Counted from the first letter of the stretch, positions 25,478 to 34,379 are shown. The stretch: DNA of 64,000 bases from Yaniella flava (GCF_039529295.1 NZ_BAAAMN010000049.1:124001-188000), one strand, 5' to 3'. The notes: a model not told the origin generated them from the sequence alone. Numbers and translations: made by a program.

Positions 25478-26788
25478 TTAAGCAGATTTGTTGCGACGTT
25501 TACGATCTACTTCACGTGAGACCATGACAGGTTCTCCCGTGCCATCAACGGTTGCTCCAGTGATCGTCACCTGCGCAACGTCGTCACGTGAGGGCAAATC
25601 GAACATGATCGGTTGCAGTACGTCTTCAATGATAGAACGTAAGCCACGGGCACCAGTCCCCCGGGCTTCTGCTTTCGCAACAATGGCTTGTAGCGCTTCA
25701 TCTTCGAAGTGCAATTGCACGCCATCCAGAGCAAACATTTTTTCGTACTGTTTGCTCAGCGCATTCCGTGGTTCGGTAAGCACCTTGATCAGTGACGCTT
25801 CGTCGAGGTGATCTACTGCTGTGATGACCGGTAGGCGTCCGACGAATTCTGGAATAAGACCGAACTTGACCAGGTCATCAGGCTGGACATCGGCAAATGA
25901 AGGGGCATCGTCGGCACCAGCGACCTTGAGTGGTGCTCCAAAGCCGATGGCTTTTTGTCCGGCGCGTGAATCAATGATGTCCTCGAGACCTGCGAACGCG
26001 CCAGCAACGATGAACAATATATTGGAGGTGTCGAGCTGTAGAAATTCCTGGTGTGGATGTTTACGGCCGCCTTGCGGAGGCACAGAGGCCACAGTGCCTT
26101 CTAGGATCTTCAGCAGAGATTGCTGCACGCCCTCACCTGATACGTCTCGGGTGATCGAGGGGTTCTCGGACTTTCGTGAAATCTTGTCAATCTCGTCAAC
26201 ATAGATGATGCCTTGTTCAGCTTTCGAGACATCGTTATCTGCGGCTTGGATGAGTTTGAGCAGAATGTTTTCGACATCTTCACCGACATAGCCGGCTTCG
26301 GTCAGCGATGTCGCATCTGCCACGATGAATGGTACATCGAGTTTCCGCGCCAGGGTTTGTGCAAGATATGTTTTGCCGGAGCCAGTCGGCCCGACCAGCA
26401 TAATATTGGACTTCCCGATTTCGACCTCATCGAGGTGAGAGAAGTCCATGTCGGTGCCGAAAGCTTCACGCATTGAAGATTTGATGTTGTCCTCAGCGTG
26501 AACACGTTTGTAGTGGTTATACACCGCGACAGACAACGCAGACTTGGCACGATGCTGACCGATCACGTATTCATCGAGGTGTGCATAAATTTCCTGCGGG
26601 GTTGGCAGGGTGAATTCGCTACTGTCGGTCACCTCGGCAAGTTCTTCTTCAATAATTTCGTTACACAGCTCGATGCACTCATCACAAATGTAGACCCCTG
26701 GGCCTGCGATGAGTTTTCGCACCTGCTTCTGTGTTTTCCCACAGAAAGAACACTTCAGCAGATCTGCCGATTCTCCGATTCGAGCCAT
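25478..26788 (-). CDS. clpX: ATP-dependent Clp protease ATP-binding subunit ClpX
   Basis: AAA+ unfoldase that feeds substrates into ClpP. The N-terminal zinc-binding domain has four cysteines (C13, C16, C35, C38). Walker A is GPTGSGKT near residue 131, Walker B is IIYVDEIDKI, and the IGF-type loop IGFGAP that docks on ClpP follows near 290. The GARGLRSIIED segment is in the small domain. Length 436 aa. It lies after clpP2 with a 173-bp gap, so it may have its own promoter. Confidence 0.98.
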   Translation of the reverse strand: MARIGESADLLKCSFCGKTQKQVRKLIAGPGVYICDECIELCNEIIEEELAEVTDSSEFTLPTPQEIYAHLDEYVIGQHRAKSALSVAVYNHYKRVHAEDNIKSSMREAFGTDMDFSHLDEVEIGKSNIMLVGPTGSGKTYLAQTLARKLDVPFIVADATSLTEAGYVGEDVENILLKLIQAADNDVSKAEQGIIYVDEIDKISRKSENPSITRDVSGEGVQQSLLKILEGTVASVPPQGGRKHPHQEFLQLDTSNILFIVAGAFAGLEDIIDSRAGQKAIGFGAPLKVAGADDAPSFADVQPDDLVKFGLIPEFVGRLPVITAVDHLDEASLIKVLTEPRNALSKQYEKMFALDGVQLHFEDEALQAIVAKAEARGTGARGLRSIIEDVLQPIMFDLPSRDDVAQVTITGATVDGTGEPVMVSREVDRKRRNKSA

Positions 26789-26913
26789 TTCATCTCCTTA
26801 TGCGCTGTACCAGTCCAGCATAATTGGTTGGGGGCCTATACCCGGGGAGGTTGCTCCAGGCGTGGATAACTTTATCTGGCGTTGTCACCCTGTGAATTCG
26901 CGTTTAAGCGAGC

Positions 26914-26947
26914 GATGGCGCCCCACACCATAGTGCAGGGCGCCATC
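26914..26947 (-). terminator. Hairpin after clpP2
   Basis: GATGGCGCCC / GGGCGCCATC is a perfect 10-bp stem with a 14-nt loop, starting 14 nt past the clpP2 stop. There is no U-tract (CGCTCGCTTAAAC follows), so it may protect the 3' end or cause partial termination rather than act as a classic terminator. Confidence 0.5.
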
Positions 26948-26961
26948 ATCACAATTCGCCG

Positions 26962-27612
26962 TTACTCGGCATCCTTTTTCCGGGATTCCAGCACTTCATC
27001 AACCAGGCCATAATCCTTGGCTTCAGCAGCCGAAAGGAACTTGTCGCGATCGATATCTTCGCGAATCTGATCGGCGGTCTTATTCGTGTGGTTGGCCAGC
27101 GTTTCTTCCATCCAGGTACGGATGCGCAGCAGTTCGTCGGCGTGAATCTGCAGATCCGTCGCTGTGCCGCGGTCACCACCCATCGATGGCTGGTGGATGA
27201 GCACGCGCGCATTCGGCAGGGCCAGGCGTTTGCCCGGGGTACCTGCAGCGAGGAGTACTGCAGCGGCCGAGGCAGCCTGCCCAAGAGCGACGGTCTGAAT
27301 CTCTGGACGGATGAACTGCATGGTGTCATAGATCGCAGTCATTGCAGTAAATGATCCACCCGGTGAGTTGATGTAGAGCGTGATGTCACGATCTGAGTCC
27401 ATTGCTTCCAGTACAAGCAACTGGGCCATCACGTCGTCTGCAGATGCATCGTCGACCTGAGTACCCAAGAAGATGATGCGATCTTCGAATAGACGAGCAT
27501 ACGGGTCCTGGCGTTTGAAGCCATACGGGGTGCGCTCTTCGAACTGGGGCAGAATGTAACGGTTGGAGGGCATCGGGGTTGCCGGTGTGCCCTGGGGCAT
27601 ATCGTGGTTCAT
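26962..27612 (-). CDS. clpP2: ATP-dependent Clp protease proteolytic subunit ClpP2
   Basis: Second ClpP paralogue (216 aa). The catalytic triad is Ser115 (GQAASAAAV), His140 (VLIHQPSMGG) and Asp190 (DIDRDKFL). It has the longer N-terminal tail typical of actinobacterial ClpP2, which forms a mixed tetradecamer with ClpP1. ATG 27612 has SD AGGAG at 7 nt. It lies 53 nt after clpP1. Confidence 0.97.
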   Translation of the reverse strand: MNHDMPQGTPATPMPSNRYILPQFEERTPYGFKRQDPYARLFEDRIIFLGTQVDDASADDVMAQLLVLEAMDSDRDITLYINSPGGSFTAMTAIYDTMQFIRPEIQTVALGQAASAAAVLLAAGTPGKRLALPNARVLIHQPSMGGDRGTATDLQIHADELLRIRTWMEETLANHTNKTADQIREDIDRDKFLSAAEAKDYGLVDEVLESRKKDAE

Positions 27613-27665
27613 TTAAGTCTCCTGAAGGAAAATCGTATTCGTATTGGCGACTGGGCTACCGGCTA

Positions 27666-28286
27666 TTATTTGCTGATCCCGCCGCCACCGACCATGGAAG
27701 CCGTTCCGGACGCGATGTAATCAAAGAAGCCGTATTCCAATCCTTCTTCTGCGGTGAACCACTTGTCACGTGCGTTGTCTTCGAGGATTGTTTCAATGTC
27801 CTGACCGGTTTGTTCCGCGGTAATTTGGGACATGACCTGTTTCATGTGCATGATCAACTGCGCCTGGATACGAATATCCGATTCAGTACCGCCGATGCCG
27901 CCCGATGGCTGGTGCATCAATATACGTGCGTGTGGGGTCGCATAACGCTTGCCTTTGGTTCCTGCAGTCAGCAAGAACTGCCCCATGGATGCGGCTAGGC
28001 CGGTCGCTACGGTGACGACATCATTTGGAATCAGCTGCATGGTGTCATAAATTGCCATGCCCGCGGTGACTGAGCCACCCGGAGAGTTGATGTAGAGGAA
28101 GATATCTGCCTCTGGATCTTCCGCGCTCAATAACAGCATCTGCGATGCAATGGCGTTGGCATTGTCATCACGAACCTCTGATCCAAGCCAGATGATGCGC
28201 TCTTTAAGCAAACGGTTATAGATGTAGTCTTCACGGTTGGCCGGATCTACCGAAGCCATTCGTGGTGCGTTGGACGATTCAGTCAC
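27666..28286 (-). CDS. clpP1: ATP-dependent Clp protease proteolytic subunit ClpP1
   Basis: First ClpP paralogue (206 aa). The triad is Ser100 (GLAASMGQF), His125 (ILMHQPSGG) and Asp174 (NARDKWFT). GTG 28286 has GGTAGGA upstream. It is the first gene of the clpP1-clpP2 pair, separated from tig by 185 bp and a hairpin. A Gly-rich C-terminus (VGGGGISK) is a normal variation. Confidence 0.97.
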   Translation of the reverse strand: MTESSNAPRMASVDPANREDYIYNRLLKERIIWLGSEVRDDNANAIASQMLLLSAEDPEADIFLYINSPGGSVTAGMAIYDTMQLIPNDVVTVATGLAASMGQFLLTAGTKGKRYATPHARILMHQPSGGIGGTESDIRIQAQLIMHMKQVMSQITAEQTGQDIETILEDNARDKWFTAEEGLEYGFFDYIASGTASMVGGGGISK

Positions 28287-28421
28287 GACGTCCTACCTTC
28301 CTTCACTGGCGTGATTGGATTAGCAAACTTGTTTCTGTTCAAAGACATTACTTGTCAAAGTACAACTTGAGCAGGGTTGACTCACGGTTTTCGCTGAAAG
28401 CCACGAACTGCTTTTAAACAG

Positions 28422-28457
28422 CCAAGGTCCACTCCCTAGTATAGGAGCGGACCTTGG
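28422..28457 (-). terminator. Terminator-like hairpin after tig
   Basis: CCAAGGTCC-GCTCC / GGAGT-GGACCTTGG form a 14-bp stem with one mismatch, about 15 nt past the tig stop. The downstream tract (CTGTTTAAAAG) is weakly U-rich. It separates tig from the clpP genes. Confidence 0.6.
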
Positions 28458-28471
28458 TGTGAGATCAGAAC

Positions 28472-29818
28472 TTAGTTGTTGGTTTCGTCAACGTCTTCTT
28501 CTGATGCAGAGTCTTCTTCGCCTTCTGGGTTCGTGAAGAACGACAGATCAACTTCGTTCCCGTCGGTATCCACGACCTTGGCTTCTTCAAGTACAGCCGC
28601 AAGTGCCTTGCGACGACGAACTTCGCCCATAATCATCGGTACTTGACCCGCCTGGTCCAGCATTTGTGCGAACTGGTTTGGTTCCATACCGTATTGGGAA
28701 GCGGAGCTCAGAATGTACTCGATGAGTTCAGACTGATCGACCTGAACTTCTTCTTTCTCGGCAATAGTGTCCAACACGACTTCGTTGATGAACGCTTCGC
28801 GGAAGTTCTGCTCTACTTCTTCGCGGTGCTCTTCGGTGTCGTGTTCGTCACCTTCGGCGTGACCCTGCGAGGTAAAGTGCTGTTCAACTTGTTCGGTCAG
28901 CATGCTCTCTGGGACCGGAACCTCAACGAGCTTCAGCAGTTCCTCAAGAGCCTTTTCGCGTGCTTCCACGCCCTGATTGGTTTTGGACTCTTCTTCAGCT
29001 TGGTTCTTCAAGTCAGCTTTGAGCTCATCGATGGTATCGAACTCGGAAGCCAGCTGCGCAAAGTCATCATCGGCTTCTGGCAGTTCACGTTCTTTAACGG
29101 CTTCCAGGACGACTTTGACAGTTGCGGTCTCACCGGAGTGCTCGCCACCAGCAAGGGTACTTTCAAAGACTGCATCTTCGCCGGCTGAAAGCCCCTCGAG
29201 TGCTTCGTCCATTCCGTCAAGCATGGAGCCGGAGCCAACTTCGTAGGACAGACCTTCGGCGGTATCGACTTCTTCTTCGTCAATGGTGGCAGTCATGCCA
29301 ATGGTGACGTTGTCACCTGTAGCTGCTGGACGATCGACGTCGACCAGAGTGGCGAAGCGTTCGCGCAATTCATCAAGAACTTTTTGTTCTTGCTCTGCAG
29401 TCACGGTGATTGGATCAACGGTGACGTTGAGGCCCTTGTAGTCAGGCAGTTCAATCGTGGGGCGAATATCGAACTCGGTATTGAACTTCAGCGGAGCTTC
29501 TGCTTCGCCATCATTGCCAGGAACAGAAGTGACATCGACTTCTGGACGAGTCAGTGGTGCAAGATCCTGCTCACGCAGTGCTTCTTGGAAGAATGAATCA
29601 AGGTTGTCATTGACTGCGTTTTCGATCACAAAACCACGGCCAACACGCTGGTCGATCAGTTGTGCTGGAACTTTGCCCTTACGGAAGCCAGGAACCTGGA
29701 TCTGGTCAGCAAGTGATTTGTAAGTGGCATCGATACGCGGTTTAAGTTCTTCAAAAGGAACCTCAACCTCGAGTTTGACCCGTGTTGGGGCGAGGTTTTC
29801 AACGGTGGATTGGACCAC
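28472..29818 (-). CDS. tig: Trigger factor
   Basis: Ribosome-bound chaperone and peptidyl-prolyl isomerase, 448 aa. The N-terminal ribosome-binding domain includes FRKGKVPAQLI, the contact site for protein L23. The FKBP-type domain (about 160-245) contains GDNVTIGM, and the helical C-terminal domain follows. The tail is highly acidic. GTG 29818 has SD AGGAG. It heads the conserved tig-clpP1-clpP2-clpX cluster, with tRNA-Pro upstream on the same strand. Confidence 0.97.
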   Translation of the reverse strand: MVQSTVENLAPTRVKLEVEVPFEELKPRIDATYKSLADQIQVPGFRKGKVPAQLIDQRVGRGFVIENAVNDNLDSFFQEALREQDLAPLTRPEVDVTSVPGNDGEAEAPLKFNTEFDIRPTIELPDYKGLNVTVDPITVTAEQEQKVLDELRERFATLVDVDRPAATGDNVTIGMTATIDEEEVDTAEGLSYEVGSGSMLDGMDEALEGLSAGEDAVFESTLAGGEHSGETATVKVVLEAVKERELPEADDDFAQLASEFDTIDELKADLKNQAEEESKTNQGVEAREKALEELLKLVEVPVPESMLTEQVEQHFTSQGHAEGDEHDTEEHREEVEQNFREAFINEVVLDTIAEKEEVQVDQSELIEYILSSASQYGMEPNQFAQMLDQAGQVPMIMGEVRRRKALAAVLEEAKVVDTDGNEVDLSFFTNPEGEEDSASEEDVDETNN

Positions 29819-29903
29819 GTAGGACTCCTGGGTTCTAATCGGAATATTTTATGGTTTCGGTACTGGCCGAATCACATACTATGCTTCCGACAGCACCATG
29901 CAG

Positions 29904-29977
29904 TCGGGACGACAGGATTTGAACCTGCGACCTCACGCTCCCAAAGCGCGCGCTCTACCAAGCTGAGCTACGTCCCG
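29904..29977 (-). tRNA. tRNA-Pro (anticodon TGG)
   Basis: Minus-strand cloverleaf with perfect 7-bp acceptor stem CGGGACG/CGTCCCG and discriminator A. The anticodon loop is TTTGGGA in a CGCGC/GCGTG stem, and the T-arm has GGTTCAAATCC. TGG reads Pro codons. CCA is not encoded. Confidence 0.97.
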
Positions 29978-30281
29978 CGATCAGGTCTATGACCTGCTGG
30001 ATTACCCGCCATTGAAGTCTTACCCCTGTAGCGGCTCGCACCATGGCGCCGAGAGATAACTATAGGACAAAGGTTTCCGAAAGTCCAAATCGAAGTAAGG
30101 CTTTTCTCGAAACTCCGCCAAAAGTGACGCGACCGCACCATTCTAGTCGATAAAAGTGACCTTGCACATACCCGAACTCGTGGACACTGAGGCCCCACAC
30201 TCCGGCGGGCAGTGGATCGCCCATTGAACCCAGTGTGAACAATGCTGAGAAATGCATCATGTCGTTTTTACATCCGGGATG
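29978..30281. other. Intergenic stretch between tRNA-Pro and the tRNA-Gly terminator
   Basis: About 300 bp with no credible gene. Short open frames here lack RBS and domain signals. TAGAAT on the minus strand (30145-30140) could be the -10 for tRNA-Pro about 160 bp upstream of the gene. Otherwise I see nothing structured. Confidence 0.45.
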
Positions 30282-30320
30282 AAAAAAGCTCCGATTCTAC
30301 ATGCGCAAGAATCAGAGCTT
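30282..30320 (-). terminator. Intrinsic terminator of tRNA-Gly
   Basis: On the minus strand AAGCTCTGATTCT and AGAATCGGAGCTT pair in a 13-bp stem (one G-T pair), starting 3 nt past tRNA-Gly and running into TTTT. A textbook Rho-independent terminator. Confidence 0.85.
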
Positions 30321-30322
30321 CG

Positions 30323-30393
30323 AGCGGATGACGAGAATCGAACTCGCACTATCTGCTTGGAAGGCAGAGGCTCTACCATTGAGCTACATCCGC
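30323..30393 (-). tRNA. tRNA-Gly (anticodon TCC)
   Basis: Minus-strand cloverleaf, 71 nt. Acceptor stem is GCGGATG/CATCCGC with discriminator T. The anticodon loop CTTCCAA sits in a CTGC/GCAG stem, and the T-arm has AGTTCGATTCT. TCC reads GGA/GGG Gly codons. CCA is not encoded. Confidence 0.97.
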
Positions 30394-30682
30394 GTGCCGG
30401 TGGGCAACGAAAACAACGATATCCCAAATCTGTCTTGCGTGCAAAATTGGCACATAGATTTCGACCGGGCGAACCACCGGTGAACTTAGTCAAGGAATTT
30501 TCCAAGAAATAAACAGGTTCACATGTTGCGAGCGTTCATTTTCGCTGCGCAATCCTCTAGTATGAGAGGGCACAAAACATGCGCTACGTGAACTGCATTG
30601 CAGACATCTTTGGGACAGCGCGGGTGCAAATTCACGAACACTCAAATGACACTGAACAATTAAATTCAAGGACATTAAATAC

Positions 30683-30988
30683 ATGTTTGAAGCAAAGACT
30701 CTAGACCACCGAAATGTAGGTCAGACGTTAATCTACCGTGGTGGCCAGTCGGTAGCGGTTATCCAGGCCATCCACCATTATCCAGAAAAAGGCAGCGTCG
30801 ACGTTGTCACTCCTGAAGAAGTCGTGACGTATCAGCAGACAGACTGGGTCAATACGACGTTGTCACCAGAACTCAATATGATTCGTGTGGTCTATAAATC
30901 CTGGATTGAACGCGATGCAACACTGACCGAATCTGATCTCAACGACCTCTTCACGAAGTTTACGCGCGATAATGGCACAAGCTTCTAG
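30683..30988 (+). CDS. Hypothetical protein, 101 aa
   Basis: A small soluble protein (101 aa) without signal peptide or transmembrane helix. The N-terminal half has beta-like alternation (GQTLIYRGGQSVAVIQAI), and the C-terminal half looks helical and acidic (TESDLNDLFTKF). ATG 30683 has AAGGA about 10 nt upstream, and TAGTAT at 30558 may be the -10, giving a leader of about 110 nt. It stands alone on the plus strand, convergent with the decayed M23 gene and overlapping its end by 4 nt. I do not recognise the family. Confidence 0.6.
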   Translation: MFEAKTLDHRNVGQTLIYRGGQSVAVIQAIHHYPEKGSVDVVTPEEVVTYQQTDWVNTTLSPELNMIRVVYKSWIERDATLTESDLNDLFTKFTRDNGTSF

Positions 30989-31595
30989 TTCGAGTCGCGT
31001 TCGGTCGTCATGACCTGCCCGTTGCGCGGCAGCGTATCGAGCACTTCTGGTTGGTTATCGAGTGTGATCGAGGCAAATGCCAGGGGCATGCCGATGGCGG
31101 TCAATATCGAAGCGCGGTCCATGAGCTGAGCGTGGACGTGTGGTTCACTGCTGTTGCCTGAATTTCCGCATCGGCCAATGAGCTGTCCTGCCATTACAGT
31201 GTCACCATTTTGCACCTGCAGGGATCCTTGCTGCAGATGTGCCAGCACCGCGTAGACACCGTTGTCCCCACGAAGTACCACGTGATTGCCCAGAATAAAT
31301 CCTGGGCCGCCCAATTCCCAAAAGGCCCCTTCAAACATCTGCGGCTCGTCGCATCCCTGGACCATCACCAAATTGCGGACACTGCTGGTCGGTCGGTTCG
31401 TAGACCAAATCGATGGCATAGGTTTGCCCGTAGGCTCGCACACCGTGGCTCGGAATTTTTGACGCTGGACTAATGGGCGCAAGCCACCACCTGTGGCAGC
31501 ACTGGATCAAATAATGCGAATCCCACAAGAATCACCCCGGCTACGGCAAGCATGATACTCCGCATGCGATAGACAAAGCGGAATACATGTTTCAT
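30985..31595 (-). pseudogene. M23 (LytM-type) metallopeptidase pseudogene, frameshifted and internally deleted
   Basis: Three frames on the minus strand carry successive pieces of one M23 protein. Frame one starts at ATG 31595 with SD GGAGAG and encodes a transmembrane segment, ending at TAG 31470. Frame two carries the family's PSHGVRAYGQTYAIDLVYEP (stop near 31331). Frame three resumes at about 31340 with FILGNHVVLR, YAVLAHLQQGSLQV and GNSGNSSEPHVHAQLMD, the metal-binding C-terminal half, ending at 30985. Between frames two and three the expected middle segment of 30-40 residues is missing. So at least two frameshifts and a deletion have occurred and no intact peptidase can be made. It follows the response regulator gene on the same strand. 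Confidence 0.8.
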
Positions 31596-31616
31596 AGACG
31601 ATCTCTCCGCGGATTT

Positions 31617-32303
31617 TTAGGAACTGGCCTCGCCGGGTGTGACAAGTCCGGATTCATAGGCGGTGACGACAATTTGCACACGATCACGCAACTCAAGTTT
31701 GCTCAGTATTCGAGAGACGTGGGTTTTGACGGTCTGCTCGGCAAGAAACAGTTGCGTTGCAATCTCGGCGTTGGAATGACCGCGCGCCACCAAACGTGCC
31801 ACATCGAGCTCGCGCTGAGTTAACACTGCCTGAAGCGCTGCGGAGGTTTGTGGTGCTGCTGGCCGGGATACGTAATCGGAGATGAGCGTTCGAGTGATTT
31901 GGGGCGACAGTAGCGCTTCGCCTGCTGCCACTACCCGAACCGCATGGACGAGCTCTTCCGGGGCGGCGTCCTTTAAGAGAAACCCACTGGCACCGGCACG
32001 GAGCGCAGAGAACACATACTCATCGGCGTCGAACGTCGTCAACATGAGAATTTTTGGCACATCACCCGGGGTATCTAACACCAGCCGAGTTGCTTCCAGC
32101 CCGTTGACTTTCGGCATCCGAATGTCCATCAGCACCACATCCGGCGCGGTACGTTCCACGACCTCGACTATGCCGGCTCCATCTTCCGCGGTGCCAACCA
32201 CCGAAAGACCTTCCTGGGCATCCAGGAGGGCGGCGAAGCCCGCTCGGATCATCGACTGGTCATCAACGATGAGGATGCGCACATCAGATTGTATTTCGGA
32301 CAC
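31617..32303 (-). CDS. LuxR/NarL-type response regulator (DesR-like)
   Basis: A 228-aa two-component regulator. The receiver domain (about 9-125) has phospho-acceptor Asp60 in VVLMDIRMP and Lys in GFLLKDAAP. The LuxR-type HTH (about 160-220) contains LTQRELDVARLVARGHSNAEI and TVKTHVSRIL. GTG 32303 has no SD, and TAGGTT lies 6 nt upstream, so the mRNA may be leaderless. It is divergent from the histidine kinase that adjoins a fatty-acid desaturase, so it is the likely DesR-like partner in membrane-lipid control (inference). Confidence 0.88.
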   Translation of the reverse strand: MSEIQSDVRILIVDDQSMIRAGFAALLDAQEGLSVVGTAEDGAGIVEVVERTAPDVVLMDIRMPKVNGLEATRLVLDTPGDVPKILMLTTFDADEYVFSALRAGASGFLLKDAAPEELVHAVRVVAAGEALLSPQITRTLISDYVSRPAAPQTSAALQAVLTQRELDVARLVARGHSNAEIATQLFLAEQTVKTHVSRILSKLELRDRVQIVVTAYESGLVTPGEASS

Positions 32304-32309
32304 GTCTCA

Positions 32310-32315
32310 AACCTA
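32310..32315 (-). promoter_or_regulatory. Possible leaderless -10 for response regulator
   Basis: TAGGTT on the minus strand ends 6 nt before GTG 32303, and no Shine-Dalgarno is present. It faces the kinase -10 at 32386-32391, giving a compact divergent promoter region of 95 bp. Confidence 0.35.
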
Positions 32316-32385
32316 CCCCAAAAGTATCGGCTAAATCATCGCAGGTTCACCCCGCAGTTCGATGCTTCCTGGAGATGATTGGCTC

Positions 32386-32391
32386 TAGACT
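32386..32391 (+). promoter_or_regulatory. -10 element for leaderless sensor kinase mRNA
   Basis: TAGACT lies exactly 7 nt before ATG 32399 and there is no Shine-Dalgarno, so transcription probably starts at the A of the ATG. This supports 32399 over the in-frame ATG at 32375. Confidence 0.5.
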
Positions 32392-32398
32392 TGCCAGC

Positions 32399-34300
32399 AT
32401 GCACAGCACCGCAACCCATCATGCAGCACAGCCGAGTGGTCGACATTTCTTCCGCCAGCTCGGCCGAAACTTTCTGTATGTGCTCACTGGCATGCCTATC
32501 GCACTGTTCAGTTTTTCCCTGCTGCTGAGTCTGACGGTCGCCTCGCTCGCCACCATGGTGATCTGGGTGGGCATTTTGTTACTCCCCTTGACCCTGCTCA
32601 TCGCCTCAGCATTCGCGGCACTGTCCAGGGCTCGGTTGAAGTGGTGGGGCGGCACGACCGAACTTGTCTCCTACCGTCCACTGGGCCCAGGGGTGCTTGG
32701 CAAACTGCCGGTCATTACTGAACCGCGGCGCTGGTTGGATCTGTTTTTTGAAACGCTCATTACCTTCCCGTTACGCGTCACCAATGTTGTCCTCGCGGTA
32801 ACGTGGACGATTGCTGGCCTCGGCGGTATGACGTACTTCTTCTGGTCGGTTTTCATCCCCGGTGAGCGCGCTTTTATTCAGCTGTTGCAGACCCTCGTTC
32901 CTGCCATCGTGCCACCGGGCAACACCGCTCAGTATGTTGTGGATGCTGCCGTTGCGGTTGCACTGGGAGTGTTTTTCCTCGTCACCCTGTCGCCGCTCGT
33001 CAACGGGTTGGCGTCCTTCGATGCGTGGCTTACCAGAGCGTTATTAGGAGGCCGTCACAACCCCGCCGCCACGGGTGCTCCGGGAGACGACACTGTCGCA
33101 GTGGAAGCCGAGGGACAGGAATCGTTCAGCGCAACGGCTTGGTCTTGGACCGGTGCGATTTTCGCCTCGGTCGTGCTCCTGGCGGTCGGCTGGCCCGTGG
33201 TCGCGGTGATCTATTCGATCAACGCGGCAGTGGTCATGGGCTTGGCCATCATGCACTGTGGAGCCATCGTGATGACGTTACGTTGGACGTGGCCCGGTCT
33301 CATCGTCGCGACGGTCGCTTCGGGAGCGTTCATGCTCGTGACTGCCTCTGCGGGTGTGGCAGTGTGGCCCTGGCCCGTCACCGTGTTCTTAACACAGTGT
33401 GCGGTGCTGATCGTAGCGGGCATGGTCCGTCCCTGGTATTACGCGGTGTCGGGTTGGTCCGCCAGCGTCATCCTCACCATCGTCGGGCTGCTGACGGTGG
33501 CACCGCAGCTGCCTGCCGGGGCGATGGCGAATAGCATCGTGTTTGTGTCAGTCAGCGCCGGCGTCGTGGTCGCTGCCACGTTGAGCAGAATGTGGATCCG
33601 CAATGCCGGCCGTCTCAAAGCAGCTGAACGAACCAGCGCCATGCAGGACCGGCGCAGCAAAGAACTCACTGAACGTAACCGGATTGCGCGCGAACTACAC
33701 GATGTTGTCGCCCACAGCATGTCGGTGATCAGTGTGCAGGCGGCAACCGCACAGTATCGGAATCCGGGCATTGATGAGCGGTCGCAGCGTGAGTTCGACG
33801 AAATTGCCAGCTCCTCGCGACAAGCGCTGGCCGAGATGCGGATGCTGCTGAGTATTCTTCGCAATGAAGACGACCCACCGACCGTACCTACCCCGGGGCT
33901 GGCAGATATCGACGCATTGATCGATGCCACGCGGGTTTCGGGGACGGCCATTCATTATCGCGGACTTGGCGCCGCTGATGAGGCTGTGGTCGGTCACGTC
34001 GCGCCGGCAACTGGCTTAGCGGCCTATCGCACCGTACAAGAAGCGCTCAGTAATGCGCTGCGCCATGCACCAGGCACACAGGTCGACGTCGCACTAGAAG
34101 TGGCCGCAGGACGCGACGATACCCACTGGATTCACATCGCGGTCACCAACGGGCCGCCCCCACAGGACATCGTCGAGACACCCGGTTCAGGTCTCGGGCT
34201 AGCTGGCATCCGCGAACGAACGGCAGCCGTCGGCGGCACGTGTGAAGCCGGGCCCACTCCAGCAGGCGGCTTTGCAGTCTATGCGAACCTTCCGTTGTGA
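32399..34300 (+). CDS. Membrane sensor histidine kinase, HisKA_3 family (DesK-like)
   Basis: A 633-aa kinase. An N-terminal membrane sensor domain has two groups of helices (about 20-205 and 245-405), with a cytoplasmic insert between them. It resembles the 'putative sensor' membrane domain found with this kinase class. A linker follows, then the HisKA_3 box ERNRIARELHDVVAHSMSVI with phospho-His434, and an HATPase_c domain (AYRTVQEALSNALRHA, GSGLGLAGIRERTAAVGG). It is divergent from its response regulator and 86 bp upstream of a desaturase. Several helices and no extracellular ligand domain fit a sensor of the membrane itself, as in Bacillus DesK (inference). Confidence 0.87.
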   Translation: MHSTATHHAAQPSGRHFFRQLGRNFLYVLTGMPIALFSFSLLLSLTVASLATMVIWVGILLLPLTLLIASAFAALSRARLKWWGGTTELVSYRPLGPGVLGKLPVITEPRRWLDLFFETLITFPLRVTNVVLAVTWTIAGLGGMTYFFWSVFIPGERAFIQLLQTLVPAIVPPGNTAQYVVDAAVAVALGVFFLVTLSPLVNGLASFDAWLTRALLGGRHNPAATGAPGDDTVAVEAEGQESFSATAWSWTGAIFASVVLLAVGWPVVAVIYSINAAVVMGLAIMHCGAIVMTLRWTWPGLIVATVASGAFMLVTASAGVAVWPWPVTVFLTQCAVLIVAGMVRPWYYAVSGWSASVILTIVGLLTVAPQLPAGAMANSIVFVSVSAGVVVAATLSRMWIRNAGRLKAAERTSAMQDRRSKELTERNRIARELHDVVAHSMSVISVQAATAQYRNPGIDERSQREFDEIASSSRQALAEMRMLLSILRNEDDPPTVPTPGLADIDALIDATRVSGTAIHYRGLGAADEAVVGHVAPATGLAAYRTVQEALSNALRHAPGTQVDVALEVAAGRDDTHWIHIAVTNGPPPQDIVETPGSGLGLAGIRERTAAVGGTCEAGPTPAGGFAVYANLPL

Positions 34301-34307
34301 CGATTGG

Positions 34308-34331
34308 GACCCCATACCCCAGTAGGGGGTC
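34308..34331. promoter_or_regulatory. Inverted repeat upstream of desaturase, candidate regulator site
   Basis: GACCCC and GGGGTC face each other across 12 nt, with further partial pairing (ATACCCC / AGTAGGGGG). It lies 43-66 bp upstream of the desaturase -10, in the space where a response regulator dimer could act. It also lies just past the kinase stop, so a hairpin in that mRNA is another reading. Confidence 0.4.
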
Positions 34332-34373
34332 AGAATGGCTCTGACGGGTGATGTGCCAGGTCAGGCCGGTACA

Positions 34374-34379
34374 TAGTCT
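34374..34379 (+). promoter_or_regulatory. -10 element for leaderless desaturase mRNA
   Basis: TAGTCT lies exactly 7 nt before ATG 34387. GAAGGG is present but only 1 nt from the start, too close to act as a normal SD. This decides the start at 34387. Confidence 0.45.

Noticed and set aside
30580..30705. 41-aa plus-strand frame before the 101-aa gene
   Set aside because: ATG 30580 has only a weak, distant GAGGG, and the frame overlaps the next start. There is no domain. It could be a leader peptide but the evidence is too thin.
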